The notes below the pieces were generated by a model that saw nothing but the letters and a program-made list of their open reading frames with translations, ran no database searches and was not told where the DNA came from. Made by a program: the position numbers and the translations under genes. From assembly GCF_030440425.1 (NCBI RefSeq), contig NZ_CP098023.1, positions 3,160,501 to 3,224,500 of the forward strand: a stretch of DNA of 64,000 nt. Direction: 5' to 3'. Source of the DNA: Microbulbifer sp. MI-G. GTDB taxonomy: Bacteria > Pseudomonadota > Gammaproteobacteria > Pseudomonadales > Cellvibrionaceae. The number at the start of each line of letters is the position of its first letter. The first letter of the stretch is position 1. Below, piece after piece: positions 38,973-49,141 of the stretch.

Positions 38973-39257
38973 CTACAGGGCCTTTAACAGAGCAGTGCTT
39001 TTGAGAACAGAATAGGTGGCCAGGAAAGCAACCAAAAACTGCCCGCTCATTTGCAGCAGAAACTTGGGCCAGAAATCCATTTCTTCGGTGAACAGCGAAA
39101 GGACCACATTCCCGGGGAATAGAAAAATCCGAAAGTATTGCCACCCACCACCGTAGAGATTCCAATTATAGAAAAAGGCGGCCATGCCAATGAGCAGCGC
39201 GGCAAAACCAACCGCGAGTGATCGCACAACGGTTTTATCCATGGTATCAAAGCTCAT
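38973..39257 (-). CDS. hypothetical small membrane protein
   Basis: This is a 94-aa protein with two clear hydrophobic segments (about residues 12-30 and 70-88) and a tryptophan- and tyrosine-rich linker (FYNWNLYGGGWQYF). The ATG at 39257 gives a compact N-terminus. I do not recognise the family. It lies in the accessory block between rimK and carA. Confidence 0.55.
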   Translation of the reverse strand: MSFDTMDKTVVRSLAVGFAALLIGMAAFFYNWNLYGGGWQYFRIFLFPGNVVLSLFTEEMDFWPKFLLQMSGQFLVAFLATYSVLKSTALLKAL

Positions 39258-39368
39258 AACAGTTGAAGCTCACAATAGACTTTCTCACAGGGACCAAAAC
39301 AGGGCTGGGCCTGCCGCGCGGGATTTTTTTACCTGATTTTAGGCGTAATCTGATGTTCATATACAAGG

Positions 39369-39560
39369 CTATTTGGTATCAAACGGGCCGCCACCTTTCA
39401 TCTTAAGGCAACCATTTTCTTTGCGCTTCGGTGTACTGTGGTACCCCCGCCCCTGCATCACCAAATCCCCCTGTCCCAGCAACCAAACCAGAACGACGGT
39501 GAAAACCCCACAGAAAAACACCATGCCTGCAACCCTGTACAGCAAATACGCTACAGGCAT
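39369..39560 (-). CDS. hypothetical small single-pass protein
   Basis: This is a 63-aa frame starting at ATG 39560 with one membrane segment (about 8-28, AGMVFFCGVFTVVLVWLLG) and a basic, glycine-rich tail. It begins 33 bp after the RimB-RimK fusion gene and could be cotranscribed. There is no homologue I can name, and the ribosome-binding site is poorly spaced. Confidence 0.4.
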   Translation of the reverse strand: MPVAYLLYRVAGMVFFCGVFTVVLVWLLGQGDLVMQGRGYHSTPKRKENGCLKMKGGGPFDTK

Positions 39561-39592
39561 ATCCTGAATTGTCGACACGGGACACGCATTGC

Positions 39593-41008
39593 CTATTTTG
39601 TATCGCGAGCTCCCTGAACGCCCTCCCCGACCATCGCCGGACGCCACTTCAGGGCTTTCTCGATTGACATGATCATGGCACCGGCCACATCCTTGCGGGT
39701 TGCACTTTCGATCCCTTCCAAACCGGGCGAGGAGTTCACCTCCAACAACAACGGCCCCTTGCGCGAACGGATAATATCTACCCCTGCCACTCTCAGCCCC
39801 AGTACTTTTGCAGCTTTCACTGCCAGGCGCTTCTCCTCCCGGGTGACCTTGACCACCGAGGCGGAGCCGCCCTGGTGCAGGTTGGCACGAAATTCTCCAG
39901 GAGCCGCTTCCCGTTGGATGGAGGCCACCACGCGGCTGTCGATCACAAACAGGCGCAGGTCCCTGCCCTCCGCCTCGCGGATAAATTCCTGCACCAGCAG
40001 GTTGGCCTTCAGCGACTTGAAAGCATTGATCACGGATTCCCCGGCTTTGCGGGTTTCCGCCAGCACCACGCCGCGCCCCTGGGCGCCTTCCAGCAGTTTG
40101 ACCACAAGTGGTGCCCCCCCCACCATCTCGATCAGCTCGTTGGTATCCACGGGGGAATTGGCAAAACCGGAAGTGGGGATGGTCAGCCCGCTCTGCTGCA
40201 AAATCTGCAGGGAGTACAGCTTGTCCCGCGATTGGCGGATGGCGGCAGAACCATTCAGGGCAAAGACATCCAGGCTTTCAAAATGACGCGTGAGAGCACA
40301 GCCGTAAAACGTCTGACTGGGGCGGATACGCGGAATCACCGCGTCCAGGTTGTTGAGAATGCGACCGTCTCTGTAGTGTACCTCGGGCTCATCGGCATCC
40401 AGTTTCATATAGCACTGACGCACATCGAGAAATGTCATGCGATGACTGCGCTCTGCCCCCGCCTCCATAATCCGGCGGTTGCTATAGAGGTCCGGATTGG
40501 AGGCCAGCAGGCCGATGCGCAGCCCGGTGCCCGCAATATGATGCTCGTCGCGGTAGTATTCATCCAACTGACTCTGGGGGTAATCCCCCAGGCAGTAACA
40601 CTCCGACGGATCTACCAGCATGCGCCCCAGCATCGCCTCCCGCCCCAGCAGCATACGGTAGCCCATACTGTCGCGGTTGGTCAGGGTCAACTCTATGTCC
40701 CAGACACTGCCGCCAACCGACAGGGCCGTGCGAATCACCGGGCGTTTCTCACTCTCTCCGGAGGAACTGCGCACCAGGCGCTTGTCCATCAGGCGTGCTT
40801 CACAGCGCACCGAGGGGCGGCGCTGGTGCTGCAAGGGATGGGCCTCAAAGCTGACCCAGGACTCTCCATCGCGCTTGAATGTCTGGATATTGTAGGCGTG
40901 CAGGCAGGAAGTCTTGGCTCCCGAGTCCACCCGCGCCTTTATCACTGGAATACCGAGTGCAGGAAATCCACACCACTCCTCACTGCCGACAATCAGCTTC
41001 TTTTCCAA
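39593..41008 (-). CDS. RimB-RimK fusion: retropepsin-like domain plus ATP-grasp glutamate ligase
   Basis: This is a 471-aa two-domain protein. Residues about 1-150 match the RimB/retropepsin-like family, with the aspartic signature VDSGA (Asp28) after WCGFPALGIPVIKARV. Residues about 180-460 are a RimK-type ATP-grasp ligase (SRDKLYSLQIL, VVKLLEGAQGRGVVLAE, DLRLFVIDSRVVAS, GPLLLEVNSSPGLEGIE), the enzyme that adds glutamate to ribosomal protein S6. In Pseudomonas rimB and rimK are separate genes. The start is TTG at 41008, preceded by AAGGGGAG with 5-bp spacing. Confidence 0.87.
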   Translation of the reverse strand: MEKKLIVGSEEWCGFPALGIPVIKARVDSGAKTSCLHAYNIQTFKRDGESWVSFEAHPLQHQRRPSVRCEARLMDKRLVRSSSGESEKRPVIRTALSVGGSVWDIELTLTNRDSMGYRMLLGREAMLGRMLVDPSECYCLGDYPQSQLDEYYRDEHHIAGTGLRIGLLASNPDLYSNRRIMEAGAERSHRMTFLDVRQCYMKLDADEPEVHYRDGRILNNLDAVIPRIRPSQTFYGCALTRHFESLDVFALNGSAAIRQSRDKLYSLQILQQSGLTIPTSGFANSPVDTNELIEMVGGAPLVVKLLEGAQGRGVVLAETRKAGESVINAFKSLKANLLVQEFIREAEGRDLRLFVIDSRVVASIQREAAPGEFRANLHQGGSASVVKVTREEKRLAVKAAKVLGLRVAGVDIIRSRKGPLLLEVNSSPGLEGIESATRKDVAGAMIMSIEKALKWRPAMVGEGVQGARDTK

Positions 41009-41148
41009 GGGTACTCCCCTTATCCGGTAGAACAGGCTGGCCGGCCGGGCAAAACACCCACCGGCCCCGGCAAGCGTCACCTATAAGCATGACAGGCGAA
41101 TGGAAATCCGGGAAACTTTCCCATCCCCCCTGCTGGCGTTAACAGTAA

Positions 41149-42021
<873 letters not shown>

Positions 42022-42151
42022 TCAGGGGTAATACTGTAGATATAGTCAGCCTCTTCCCCCTTGCAGTCTCTACCAGTGGACACAGTTACCCCCCTGCGAA
42101 AATCGCGCCTGACAGGTTCTGCTGAGCCAACACGGCTGAAACGGGATGCTT

Positions 42152-43597
42152 TCATGAGCAATTTCTGCCCAATATTGTCGAACAACCAATATCAGTTTCC
42201 AGATGATCGATGGTCCCCATGATATCGTCTTCTGTTGTCAGCGGGTTGATAGTGCAGAGCCGAAGCACACTGCGGTCTTTGAGCCTGGTCGAGGATACGC
42301 ACGCGTAACCGCTGTCCGACAAAGCCTTAGCCCTGGCAGCATGCTGCCGGGGAGTCCCATTGTTCAGGGAGAAGCAGACAACGCCAATTTGAGCAGGCGT
42401 GATCACCTCCCATGTTTCGGGCCTGGAGCGTAAGTAGGCTTCGGCAAATTCTGCCAGTTTGATGCCGTGATTGATCGCTTTTCGAAATCGCTCAATACCA
42501 TATGTCCGCAAGCTCATCCAGAGTTTTACCGCTCGTGATCGACGTGTGAGCTCCAAACTGCGGTTTCGAAAATCCACTTCACCGGCACTGGCTTCAACAT
42601 CCTTGAGGTACTCCGGATTCATGTTGAAACAATGCTCAAGTGCGCCGGGACGACGAACCAGGACACAGCCAACGTCATAAGGCTGAAACAGCCATTTATG
42701 CGGATCCAGCACCAGCGAATCGGCTCGTTCGATCCCGGATAAATACTGACGCCCCTGTTGAGTAATCGCAGCCGGCCCCCCATACGCACCATCCACATGA
42801 AACCACAGATCTTCCTGTTGACAGATGTCCGCGATTTCGTGCAGTGGATCGACAGTTCCCGCATTGGTGGTTCCGGCAGTTCCGATGATCATCACAGGAC
42901 GTCTGCCTGCAGCCCTGTCTTCCCCAATGGCTCGCGTCAGGCACTCCATCGACAGTTTGTAGTTCTCGTCACTCTCCAGTATTCGGATATGCTGCTTTGG
43001 CCAGCCCATTTCTCTGAGGTTGCGGACCAGTGACGAATGGGTCTGGTCGGTCAGGTAGACGACGCCCTTGCCGTAAACCGAGCGGGCCACGGAAAACGCC
43101 GTCAGGCTGGCATGGGACCCGCCACTGACCAGGACACCTTCGCTTCCTTCGGGAAAGCCCATTAACTGCTTCAGCCATTCAATAACGATGAGTTCAAGGG
43201 TCGCCGGGCCCGAGCCGCCGGCCCAGGACGCAGCGATTGCGTTGAATCCGGTCCCCAGCCATTCACCGAGAACGGCGGCAAACGAACTGGGGCCGGGCAC
43301 TCTGGCGAAATAACGCGGATGGTCGCCTCTTTGCTGATGCCGTAAGGCGACCTCAGCAAGCAATGCCAGTGAAGCATCCGGATCCATCGGCTTGTTCGGC
43401 AAGGGGGCGCCAAGAACCGCCATCAAATCGGCAGGCGAGCCCGTAAGCACGGCATCTTCAACATTCTTGTGCATCAAGCGGTCGACGACCAGATCCACCA
43501 CTTTGTGGCCCAGTCGACGCATCTCTTCAGCTTCCAGCCCAAGAGTGTCAGCAGGGTAGTAGAGCGCATGGTCGGGGTTTATTTTGCGAGTAGTCAT
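42152..43597 (-). CDS. group II PLP-dependent amino-acid decarboxylase (aromatic type)
   Basis: This is a 481-aa decarboxylase like aromatic L-amino-acid (DOPA/tryptophan/tyrosine) decarboxylases. PLP lysine lies in LDPHKWLFQP; other blocks are HPRYFARVPGPSS, the substrate loop NAIAASWAGGSGPATLE, GVLVSGGSHASLTAF and WFHVDGAYGG. Its codon use is less GC-rich than dapB or dnaJ, and an IS256-type transposase remnant lies just upstream, which suggests acquisition by transfer. The substrate cannot be fixed; decarboxylation to an amine is expected. Confidence 0.88.
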   Translation of the reverse strand: MTTRKINPDHALYYPADTLGLEAEEMRRLGHKVVDLVVDRLMHKNVEDAVLTGSPADLMAVLGAPLPNKPMDPDASLALLAEVALRHQQRGDHPRYFARVPGPSSFAAVLGEWLGTGFNAIAASWAGGSGPATLELIVIEWLKQLMGFPEGSEGVLVSGGSHASLTAFSVARSVYGKGVVYLTDQTHSSLVRNLREMGWPKQHIRILESDENYKLSMECLTRAIGEDRAAGRRPVMIIGTAGTTNAGTVDPLHEIADICQQEDLWFHVDGAYGGPAAITQQGRQYLSGIERADSLVLDPHKWLFQPYDVGCVLVRRPGALEHCFNMNPEYLKDVEASAGEVDFRNRSLELTRRSRAVKLWMSLRTYGIERFRKAINHGIKLAEFAEAYLRSRPETWEVITPAQIGVVCFSLNNGTPRQHAARAKALSDSGYACVSSTRLKDRSVLRLCTINPLTTEDDIMGTIDHLETDIGCSTILGRNCS

Positions 43598-43733
43598 AAA
43601 TCACCGCGGCCTTAAGGGGTTCTGTGCGAGTAGAGAGTTATAACCAATTCTGGAGAGTGAGGGATTGAAACAAAGCAGCGTATCTGGTGGATTTGTTGTC
43701 GCCAAACAGTCAACCGCCCAAGAGTACGCCGCA

Positions 43734-43918
43734 ATGGATCAGAATACCGTTGTTGAGTTTACAGGTCGACAGGAGACAGCTGGTCCACTCACAGAACGAC
43801 TGCGCCGGGCGCACCAGAGCTGCTTCAGAAAGCAGTGGAGACAGAGCTGTCGACCTTCATGGAAAAGTTTCAAGACCGCCGTCTGGACGGCGGTCGTGCG
43901 GCGGTAGTCCGCAATTGA
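43734..43918 (+). pseudogene. IS256-family transposase N-terminal remnant
   Basis: From ATG 43734 the frame reads MDQNTVVEFTGRQ, then PLTERLRRA; after a single-base shift near 43815 a second frame continues ELLQKAVETELSTFMEKFQDR and RLDGGRAAVVRN, then stops at 43918. This is the typical start of IS256/Mutator-type transposases, which normally go on VVRNGYLPER. All the catalytic part is missing. A perfect stem ACCGCCGT-N4-ACGGCGGT lies within it. Family assignment is by remembered motif only. Confidence 0.72.
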
Positions 43919-44264
43919 TCGTTGATTATTTTAGCCTGTAGCTGTCATTACCTGTCTTTAGGATGTGGCAGTGATGGGTTAAGGGGGCTAGCAATGCCGC
44001 CGTCATTTTTCGTCGACAAACACCGGGGACCACTCCGCAATGCCTAGGTTGTTGTTAATGGCGATGCTTATGCGCCCGTAAAGCTTGCTGATCAAATGGA
44101 ACAGCAATGCGCCACCAGCCTGGCTGAGATGCTTCGCCAGTGGGCCAGCACCCTTTTTGGGTGAATAAGCGTATTATCCCTTATTACAAAGGAGCTTTTC
44201 CTCACGCAAGCAGCGCCAGCCGCCACTGCTAGGCTTTATCCAACATAGTCAAGGGAGCGCCACT
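43919..44264. other. 346-bp stretch between IS remnant and LTxxQ protein gene
   Basis: No gene seen. It should contain the promoter of the 44265 gene; I could not pick a convincing one. No terminal inverted repeat of the IS remnant was identified. Confidence 0.35.
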
Positions 44265-44723
44265 ATGCGGCTTATCATTCGTCCCAGTTACTGGCCATGC
44301 CTACTGCAAGTCGCCCTTGCCCTGGGTCTCGCCTTTGCCAGCCTGTCGATCAATGCGCAGGGACAACAGCAGGCCAACCCCGACTTCTGGGAAAAATACG
44401 ACGACCTCACCGATTGGGTGACACTCCGTCTGCAACTCACCCCCGAACAGGAAAAGGATGTATTACCAGTGATGCAGAGGAGTTTTGCGAAACAAAAATC
44501 CCTGCTGCAAAGCTACGGCCTGGCCAACAGCGCCAAGCGCAACCTCACCCCCAAGCAGCGCGGGGAAATCGGTGCACAGCTGGCGGTCATCAGCGCACAA
44601 AGCTATCGGGAACTGCAGGGCATGCTGAACGAGAAACAGCTGAGGGAGGCGAGTAAAATCCAGCGCGAGTTTTTGCGCGCATTTGCCGCCCGGTTGAGCA
44701 TACGAGCGGGGCAGGACGAATAA
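44265..44723 (+). CDS. periplasmic LTxxQ (Spy/CpxP-like) protein
   Basis: This is a 152-aa protein with a signal peptide (about 1-32, cleaved near INAQG) followed by a helical, glutamine-rich body with two LTPxQ motifs (LQLTPEQEKDVLPVM and NLTPKQRGEIGAQL). These resemble the Spy/CpxP family of periplasmic chaperone-like stress proteins. The ribosome-binding site AAGGGAG lies upstream of ATG 44265. It converges with dnaJ, so it is inserted at the end of the dnaKJ operon. Homology is inferred from motif and layout only. Confidence 0.65.
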   Translation: MRLIIRPSYWPCLLQVALALGLAFASLSINAQGQQQANPDFWEKYDDLTDWVTLRLQLTPEQEKDVLPVMQRSFAKQKSLLQSYGLANSAKRNLTPKQRGEIGAQLAVISAQSYRELQGMLNEKQLREASKIQREFLRAFAARLSIRAGQDE

Positions 44724-44815
44724 CCCGGCCCGCCGATCCACTGGCGGGGCGATACGCCCTGCGCCCGCCACTCGACTTGACGCAGTCGGTGTCTGTATAG
44801 GCACCAGGGGAAAGA

Positions 44816-45940
44816 TTACAGTTTCATCTCTCCGAAGAAGTTCTTAACCCCTTCAAACCAGCCGGTCTGGCGCGGCGCATTTTTCTTCTCGCTGAGGGTG
44901 CTGGCAAACGTTTGCAACAGTTCCTTCTGCTTGCCGGAGAGATTCACCGGTGTTTCCACCACAACCCGGCACAACAGGTCGCCGGTAGCCCCGCCGCGCA
45001 CTGGCGCCACCCCCTTGCCACGCAAACGGAACAGCTTGCCGGTCTGGCTCTCCGCCGGGATTTTCAGCTTCACCTTGCCCTCGAGGGTGGGGACTTCCAA
45101 CTCCCCGCCGAGCGCAGCAGCCGCAAAGCTGATCGGCACTTCACAGTAGAGATTCTTGCCATCGCGCTGGAACAGTTCGTGCTCCTTGACCACCACCTGT
45201 ACATACAGATCGCCGGCAGGACCGCCGTCAGGCCCCGCCTCACCCTCTCCGGACAGGCGGATGCGGTCGCCGGTATCCACACCGGGGGGCACCTTGACCG
45301 ACAGGGTCTTGGTTTCCTCCACCCGACCGCGCCCGTGGCAACGGACACAGGGGTCGGAGATAATGCTGCCGCGTCCGCGGCACTTGGGACAGGTCTGCTG
45401 CACAGAGAAGAATCCCTGCTGCATACGCACCTGACCGGCCCCACCACAGGTCGAACAAGTTTGCGGCGAAGAGCCGGGTTTGGCACCGGAACCATGACAG
45501 ATATCGCAGGCAGCCAGGGTGGGTACACGGATCTTCACGGTCGTGCCGCGCACTGCGTCTTCCAGGTCCAGCTCGAGATCGTAACGCAGGTCGGAACCCC
45601 GTGCCGGCCCACCGCGGCGGCCACCGCCACCACCGCCAAAGATATCGCCGAACACATCGCCGAAAATATCGGAGAAACCGCCGAAACCACCACCGCTGCC
45701 ACCGCCCATCTGGCCTTCGACCCCAGCGTGACCAAACTGGTCATAGGCAGCGCGCTTTTGGGAATCCGCCAGCACCTCGTAGGCTTCGTTGGCCTCTTTA
45801 AATCGATTTTCCGCTTCCTTGTCATCGGGGTTGCGGTCCGGGTGAAACTTCATCGCCACCCGCCGGTAGGCCTTCTTCAGCTCTGCATCCGAAGCGCCGC
45901 GCTCGACACCCAGGACTTCATAATAATCGCGTTTCGACAT
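44816..45940 (-). CDS. dnaJ: chaperone DnaJ (Hsp40)
   Basis: DnaJ (374 aa) delivers substrates to DnaK and stimulates its ATPase. J domain with HPD ([10 protein letters not shown]), Gly/Phe-rich linker ([16 protein letters not shown]), four CxxCxGxG zinc motifs ([32 protein letters not shown]) and the C-terminal substrate-binding domains. It follows dnaK by 265 bp. Confidence 0.97.
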   Translation of the reverse strand: MSKRDYYEVLGVERGASDAELKKAYRRVAMKFHPDRNPDDKEAENRFKEANEAYEVLADSQKRAAYDQFGHAGVEGQMGGGSGGGFGGFSDIFGDVFGDIFGGGGGGRRGGPARGSDLRYDLELDLEDAVRGTTVKIRVPTLAACDICHGSGAKPGSSPQTCSTCGGAGQVRMQQGFFSVQQTCPKCRGRGSIISDPCVRCHGRGRVEETKTLSVKVPPGVDTGDRIRLSGEGEAGPDGGPAGDLYVQVVVKEHELFQRDGKNLYCEVPISFAAAALGGELEVPTLEGKVKLKIPAESQTGKLFRLRGKGVAPVRGGATGDLLCRVVVETPVNLSGKQKELLQTFASTLSEKKNAPRQTGWFEGVKNFFGEMKL

Positions 45941-46205
45941 AAAGCTATTTTCTCTGGTCTGGCATCAAAAACAGCCAAACTCAACTTTCTAATTTTCAGT
46001 CCCTAACCAACCCCCGCACCGCTACGGGGCTCTGCCAAGCCGCAAGGGGCGGCACCACTCTGGCAGACTGCCAACATCCTCGGCTTTAAATCCATGTACC
46101 TGAAACAACACAGGGCGCGGGACCTTGAGAGGAAGGCACCGCACCCCTGAAGTTCTCCGGCAGCCACAGTGAGCAATAGCTGCCGTCAAAGTGAACAGTA
46201 GACGT

Positions 46206-48152
46206 CTACTGGCCCTCTTTCTTGTCGTCCTTTACCTCTTCGAACTCAGCGTCTACCGCATCATCACCCGCGGAAGACGGTTGCTCACCCTGGGCCTCTG
46301 CACCGGCGCTCCCTTCAGCACCAGCCGCTTGGGCCTGTTCGGCGTACATCTTCTGGGCAACCGGGCCGGAGGCTTCGGTCAGCTTGGTAGTGGCAGCTTC
46401 CATCGCGGCCTTGTCGTTGCCTTTCACTGCTTCCTCCGCCCCGGAGATAGCCGCTTCAATCGCAGACTTTTCCTCTGCAGTTGCCTTGTCACCAGCTTCT
46501 TCCAGGGTCTTCTTGGTGGCTGAAATCAGGCTGTCGAGGGTATTGCGGGTCTGCACCAATTCCTCGAACTGCTTGTCCGCTTCCGCATTGGCTTCCGCGT
46601 CGGCAACCATCTTGTCGATCTCCTCCTCGGACAGGCCGGAGGATGCCTTGATCACGATAGACTGCTCCTTGCCGGTGGCTTTGTCCTTGGCGTGAACATG
46701 CAGAATACCGTTGGCGTCGATATCAAAGGTGACCTCGATTTGCGGCATTCCACGCGGCGACGGTGGAATATCGGCCAGGTCGAAACGGCCCAGGGATTTG
46801 TTCTGGGACGCCTGCTTGCGCTCACCCTGTACCACGTGGATGGTCACGGCAGTTTGATTGTCCTCGGCAGTAGAGAAAATCTGCGACTTCTTGGTCGGGA
46901 TGGTGGTGTTCTTGTCAATCAGCGGCGTCGCCACCCCCCCCATGGTTTCAATACCCAGGGTTAGCGGTGTCACGTCCAGCAGCAGTACGTCTTTCACATC
47001 CCCAGACAATACCGCACCCTGAATGGCCGCACCGACGGCAACAGCTTCATCCGGGTTGACATCTTTGCGCGGCTCTTTGCCAAAGAACTCGGTAACCTTC
47101 TGCTGTACCAGTGGCATGCGGGTCTGGCCGCCGACCAGGATAACCTCGTCTACGCCGGAAGCGGACAGATCCGCATCCTGCAGGGCAATTTTGACCGGTT
47201 CCAGGGAGCGGGTAACCAGATCCTCCACCAGGCTTTCCAGCTTGGCGCGGGTCAGTTTTACAACCAGGTGTTTGGGACCGGTGGCATCTGCGGTGATGTA
47301 GGGCAAATTCACTTCGGTCTGCTGGCTGGAAGACAGTTCGATCTTGGCCTTTTCCGCCGCCTCCTTCAGGCGCTGCATGGCCAGCGGATCCCCTTTCAGA
47401 TCGATGCCCTGGTCTTTCTTGAATTCGGCCGCCAGGTAGTCGATCAGACGCAGGTCGAAGTCTTCACCACCGAGAAAGGTATCACCGTTGGTGGAGAGCA
47501 CTTCAAACTGCTTCTCACCATCCACGTCCGCAATTTCGATAATGGAGATATCGAAGGTACCGCCACCCAGGTCGTAAACGGCTACGGTGCGGTCTCCACC
47601 CTGCTTGTCGAGGCCGTAGGCCAGCGCTGCAGCCGTCGGCTCATTGATAATCCGCTTCACATCGAGCCCGGCGATACGGCCGGCATCTTTGGTGGCCTGG
47701 CGCTGGGAATCGTTGAAATAAGCTGGCACCGTAATGACCGCGGCTTCCACCTTCTCGCCGAGGAAATCTTCCGCGGTCTTTTTCATTTTTTTGAGGACTT
47801 CGGCGGAGACCTGTGGCGGCGCCTTCTTATCGCCCTTGGCTTCTACCCAGGCGTCACCGTTTTCGGCTTCAACGATTGTGTATGGCACCATTTTGATGTC
47901 TTTTTGTACGACATCGTCCTTGAACTTGCGGCCGATCAGGCGTTTGACCGCAAACAGGGTATTCTTGGGATTGGTCACCGCCTGGCGTTTGGCAGACTGG
48001 CCTACCAGAATTTCATTGTCGTCAGTAAAGGCAACAATGGAGGGTGTTGTGCGATCGCCCTCCGCATTCTCAATCACGCGCGCTTTATCACCATCCAGTA
48101 TCGCGACACAGCTGTTGGTGGTGCCAAGGTCGATGCCGATAATTTTTCCCAT
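46206..48152 (-). CDS. dnaK: chaperone DnaK (Hsp70)
   Basis: DnaK (648 aa) is the ATP-dependent Hsp70. The ATPase domain starts with [15 protein letters not shown] and includes [14 protein letters not shown] and the linker [16 protein letters not shown], followed by the peptide-binding domain and a helical lid ending in [11 protein letters not shown]. Length is normal. A candidate heat-shock promoter lies in the grpE-dnaK gap. Confidence 0.98.
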   Translation of the reverse strand: MGKIIGIDLGTTNSCVAILDGDKARVIENAEGDRTTPSIVAFTDDNEILVGQSAKRQAVTNPKNTLFAVKRLIGRKFKDDVVQKDIKMVPYTIVEAENGDAWVEAKGDKKAPPQVSAEVLKKMKKTAEDFLGEKVEAAVITVPAYFNDSQRQATKDAGRIAGLDVKRIINEPTAAALAYGLDKQGGDRTVAVYDLGGGTFDISIIEIADVDGEKQFEVLSTNGDTFLGGEDFDLRLIDYLAAEFKKDQGIDLKGDPLAMQRLKEAAEKAKIELSSSQQTEVNLPYITADATGPKHLVVKLTRAKLESLVEDLVTRSLEPVKIALQDADLSASGVDEVILVGGQTRMPLVQQKVTEFFGKEPRKDVNPDEAVAVGAAIQGAVLSGDVKDVLLLDVTPLTLGIETMGGVATPLIDKNTTIPTKKSQIFSTAEDNQTAVTIHVVQGERKQASQNKSLGRFDLADIPPSPRGMPQIEVTFDIDANGILHVHAKDKATGKEQSIVIKASSGLSEEEIDKMVADAEANAEADKQFEELVQTRNTLDSLISATKKTLEEAGDKATAEEKSAIEAAISGAEEAVKGNDKAAMEAATTKLTEASGPVAQKMYAEQAQAAGAEGSAGAEAQGEQPSSAGDDAVDAEFEEVKDDKKEGQ

Positions 48153-48224
48153 CTGTAAAATCCTCGTTTGATGCGCTCTGCCAGCACTGTTGTGTGTATC
48201 GCGCGAATAATTCCTGATGTCAGC

Positions 48225-48253
48225 TATATTGGTGCCGGCCGATAAAATTCAAG
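48225..48253 (-). promoter_or_regulatory. candidate sigma-32 promoter before dnaK
   Basis: CTTGAA (48248-48253) is followed after 15 bp by CCAATATA (48225-48232), an imperfect match to the heat-shock -10 CCCCATNT. It lies about 75 bp before dnaK. Confidence 0.42.
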
Positions 48254-48273
48254 GCTATCTGGCTCAGGCGCCG

Positions 48274-48915
48274 CTACGGTGCTTTGCTGACCACTACCAT
48301 GGCCGGACGCACCAGGCGGCCGTTGAGGCGATAGCCTTTTTGAAACACTTCCAGAACCGTATTCGGTTCCACCTCTCCGTTGGGCACCTGGGTCATGGCC
48401 TGGTGCAGTTCGGGGTCGAATGGCTCGCCGGCCGGATCGACAACCTCCACCGAATTTTTCGCCAGGGTATCGATAAACGATTTGTGGGTCAGCGCAATGC
48501 CTTCCGCCAGCGCCTTGTTGGCCTCGTCTTCGGTATCAATGGTGGCGAGGGCGCGCTCCAGATTGTCCACAACCGGCAACAAGTCCTGCAGCAATTTCTC
48601 CACCGCAAATTTGCGCGCGCGCTCGACATCCTGCTGGGCGCGGCGGCGGGCATTCTGCCCCTCTGCCTGGGCACGCAGGGCGAGATCCTTCTGTACCGCC
48701 AGTTGCTCCTGCAGCTTGATGATTTCATCGTGCAGGGCATCGGCGCTCTCGGCCTCTTCCAGCAGGGCTTCCTCGGCCTGCCGGCGCTCTGTTGCGGATG
48801 GTTCCTCAATCTCGGCGGGAGCCGCCTCTTCTGTCTCTGTCAGGTGCTCGTCCACCAGCGCTTCCGGCTGCGCACCCTCTGTCATCTGGTCATCTTCGCT
48901 GCGCTCTCTGGCCAC
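48274..48915 (-). CDS. grpE: nucleotide exchange factor GrpE
   Basis: GrpE (213 aa) releases ADP from DnaK. It has an acidic, disordered N-terminus (about 1-55), a long coiled coil ([20 protein letters not shown]) and the conserved core [21 protein letters not shown] and the C-terminal beta domain ending [13 protein letters not shown]. It is the first gene of grpE-dnaK-dnaJ and is divergent from recN. A near-perfect heat-shock promoter lies upstream. Confidence 0.96.
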   Translation of the reverse strand: MARERSEDDQMTEGAQPEALVDEHLTETEEAAPAEIEEPSATERRQAEEALLEEAESADALHDEIIKLQEQLAVQKDLALRAQAEGQNARRRAQQDVERARKFAVEKLLQDLLPVVDNLERALATIDTEDEANKALAEGIALTHKSFIDTLAKNSVEVVDPAGEPFDPELHQAMTQVPNGEVEPNTVLEVFQKGYRLNGRLVRPAMVVVSKAP

Positions 48916-48980
48916 TGCTCTCTCCGTCGCGTCGACTCTGTCAGTAATGGATTGGGTCCGCCCGGCGGACTCTGGGGCTA

Positions 48981-49009
48981 TATGGGGTCAACACCGCACA
49001 GTTCAAGAG
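48981..49009 (-). promoter_or_regulatory. sigma-32 (heat-shock) promoter of grpE
   Basis: CTTGAA (49004-49009) and CCCCATATA (48981-48989) are separated by 14 bp on the minus strand, matching the RpoH consensus CTTGAA-N13/15-CCCCATNT, about 65 bp before grpE. Confidence 0.88.
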
Positions 49010-49075
49010 GTTTTTCCTGTAAGCACCCACTGGCAGGGTAATGTGGTACTGGCGCTATAGCTAACGCAAGGCAGA

Positions 49076-49095
49076 TACTGTATAAATAACCAATA
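49076..49095 (+). promoter_or_regulatory. LexA (SOS) box before recN
   Basis: TACTGTATAAATAACCAATA, 46 bp before the recN start, resembles the SOS box of E. coli recN as I remember it (TACTGTATATAAAACCAGTT). The left CTGT half is intact; the right half is degenerate. Confidence 0.6.
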
Positions 49096-49141
49096 GGCGG
49101 GCCAAAGTGCCCTCAAAAAGAAAGACACAGAAGCGTTTTCC

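Noticed and set aside
43665..43907. 80-codon frame as an independent small gene
   Set aside because: Its second half is out of frame with a better-matching IS256-type transposase continuation; it is a frameshifted relic.
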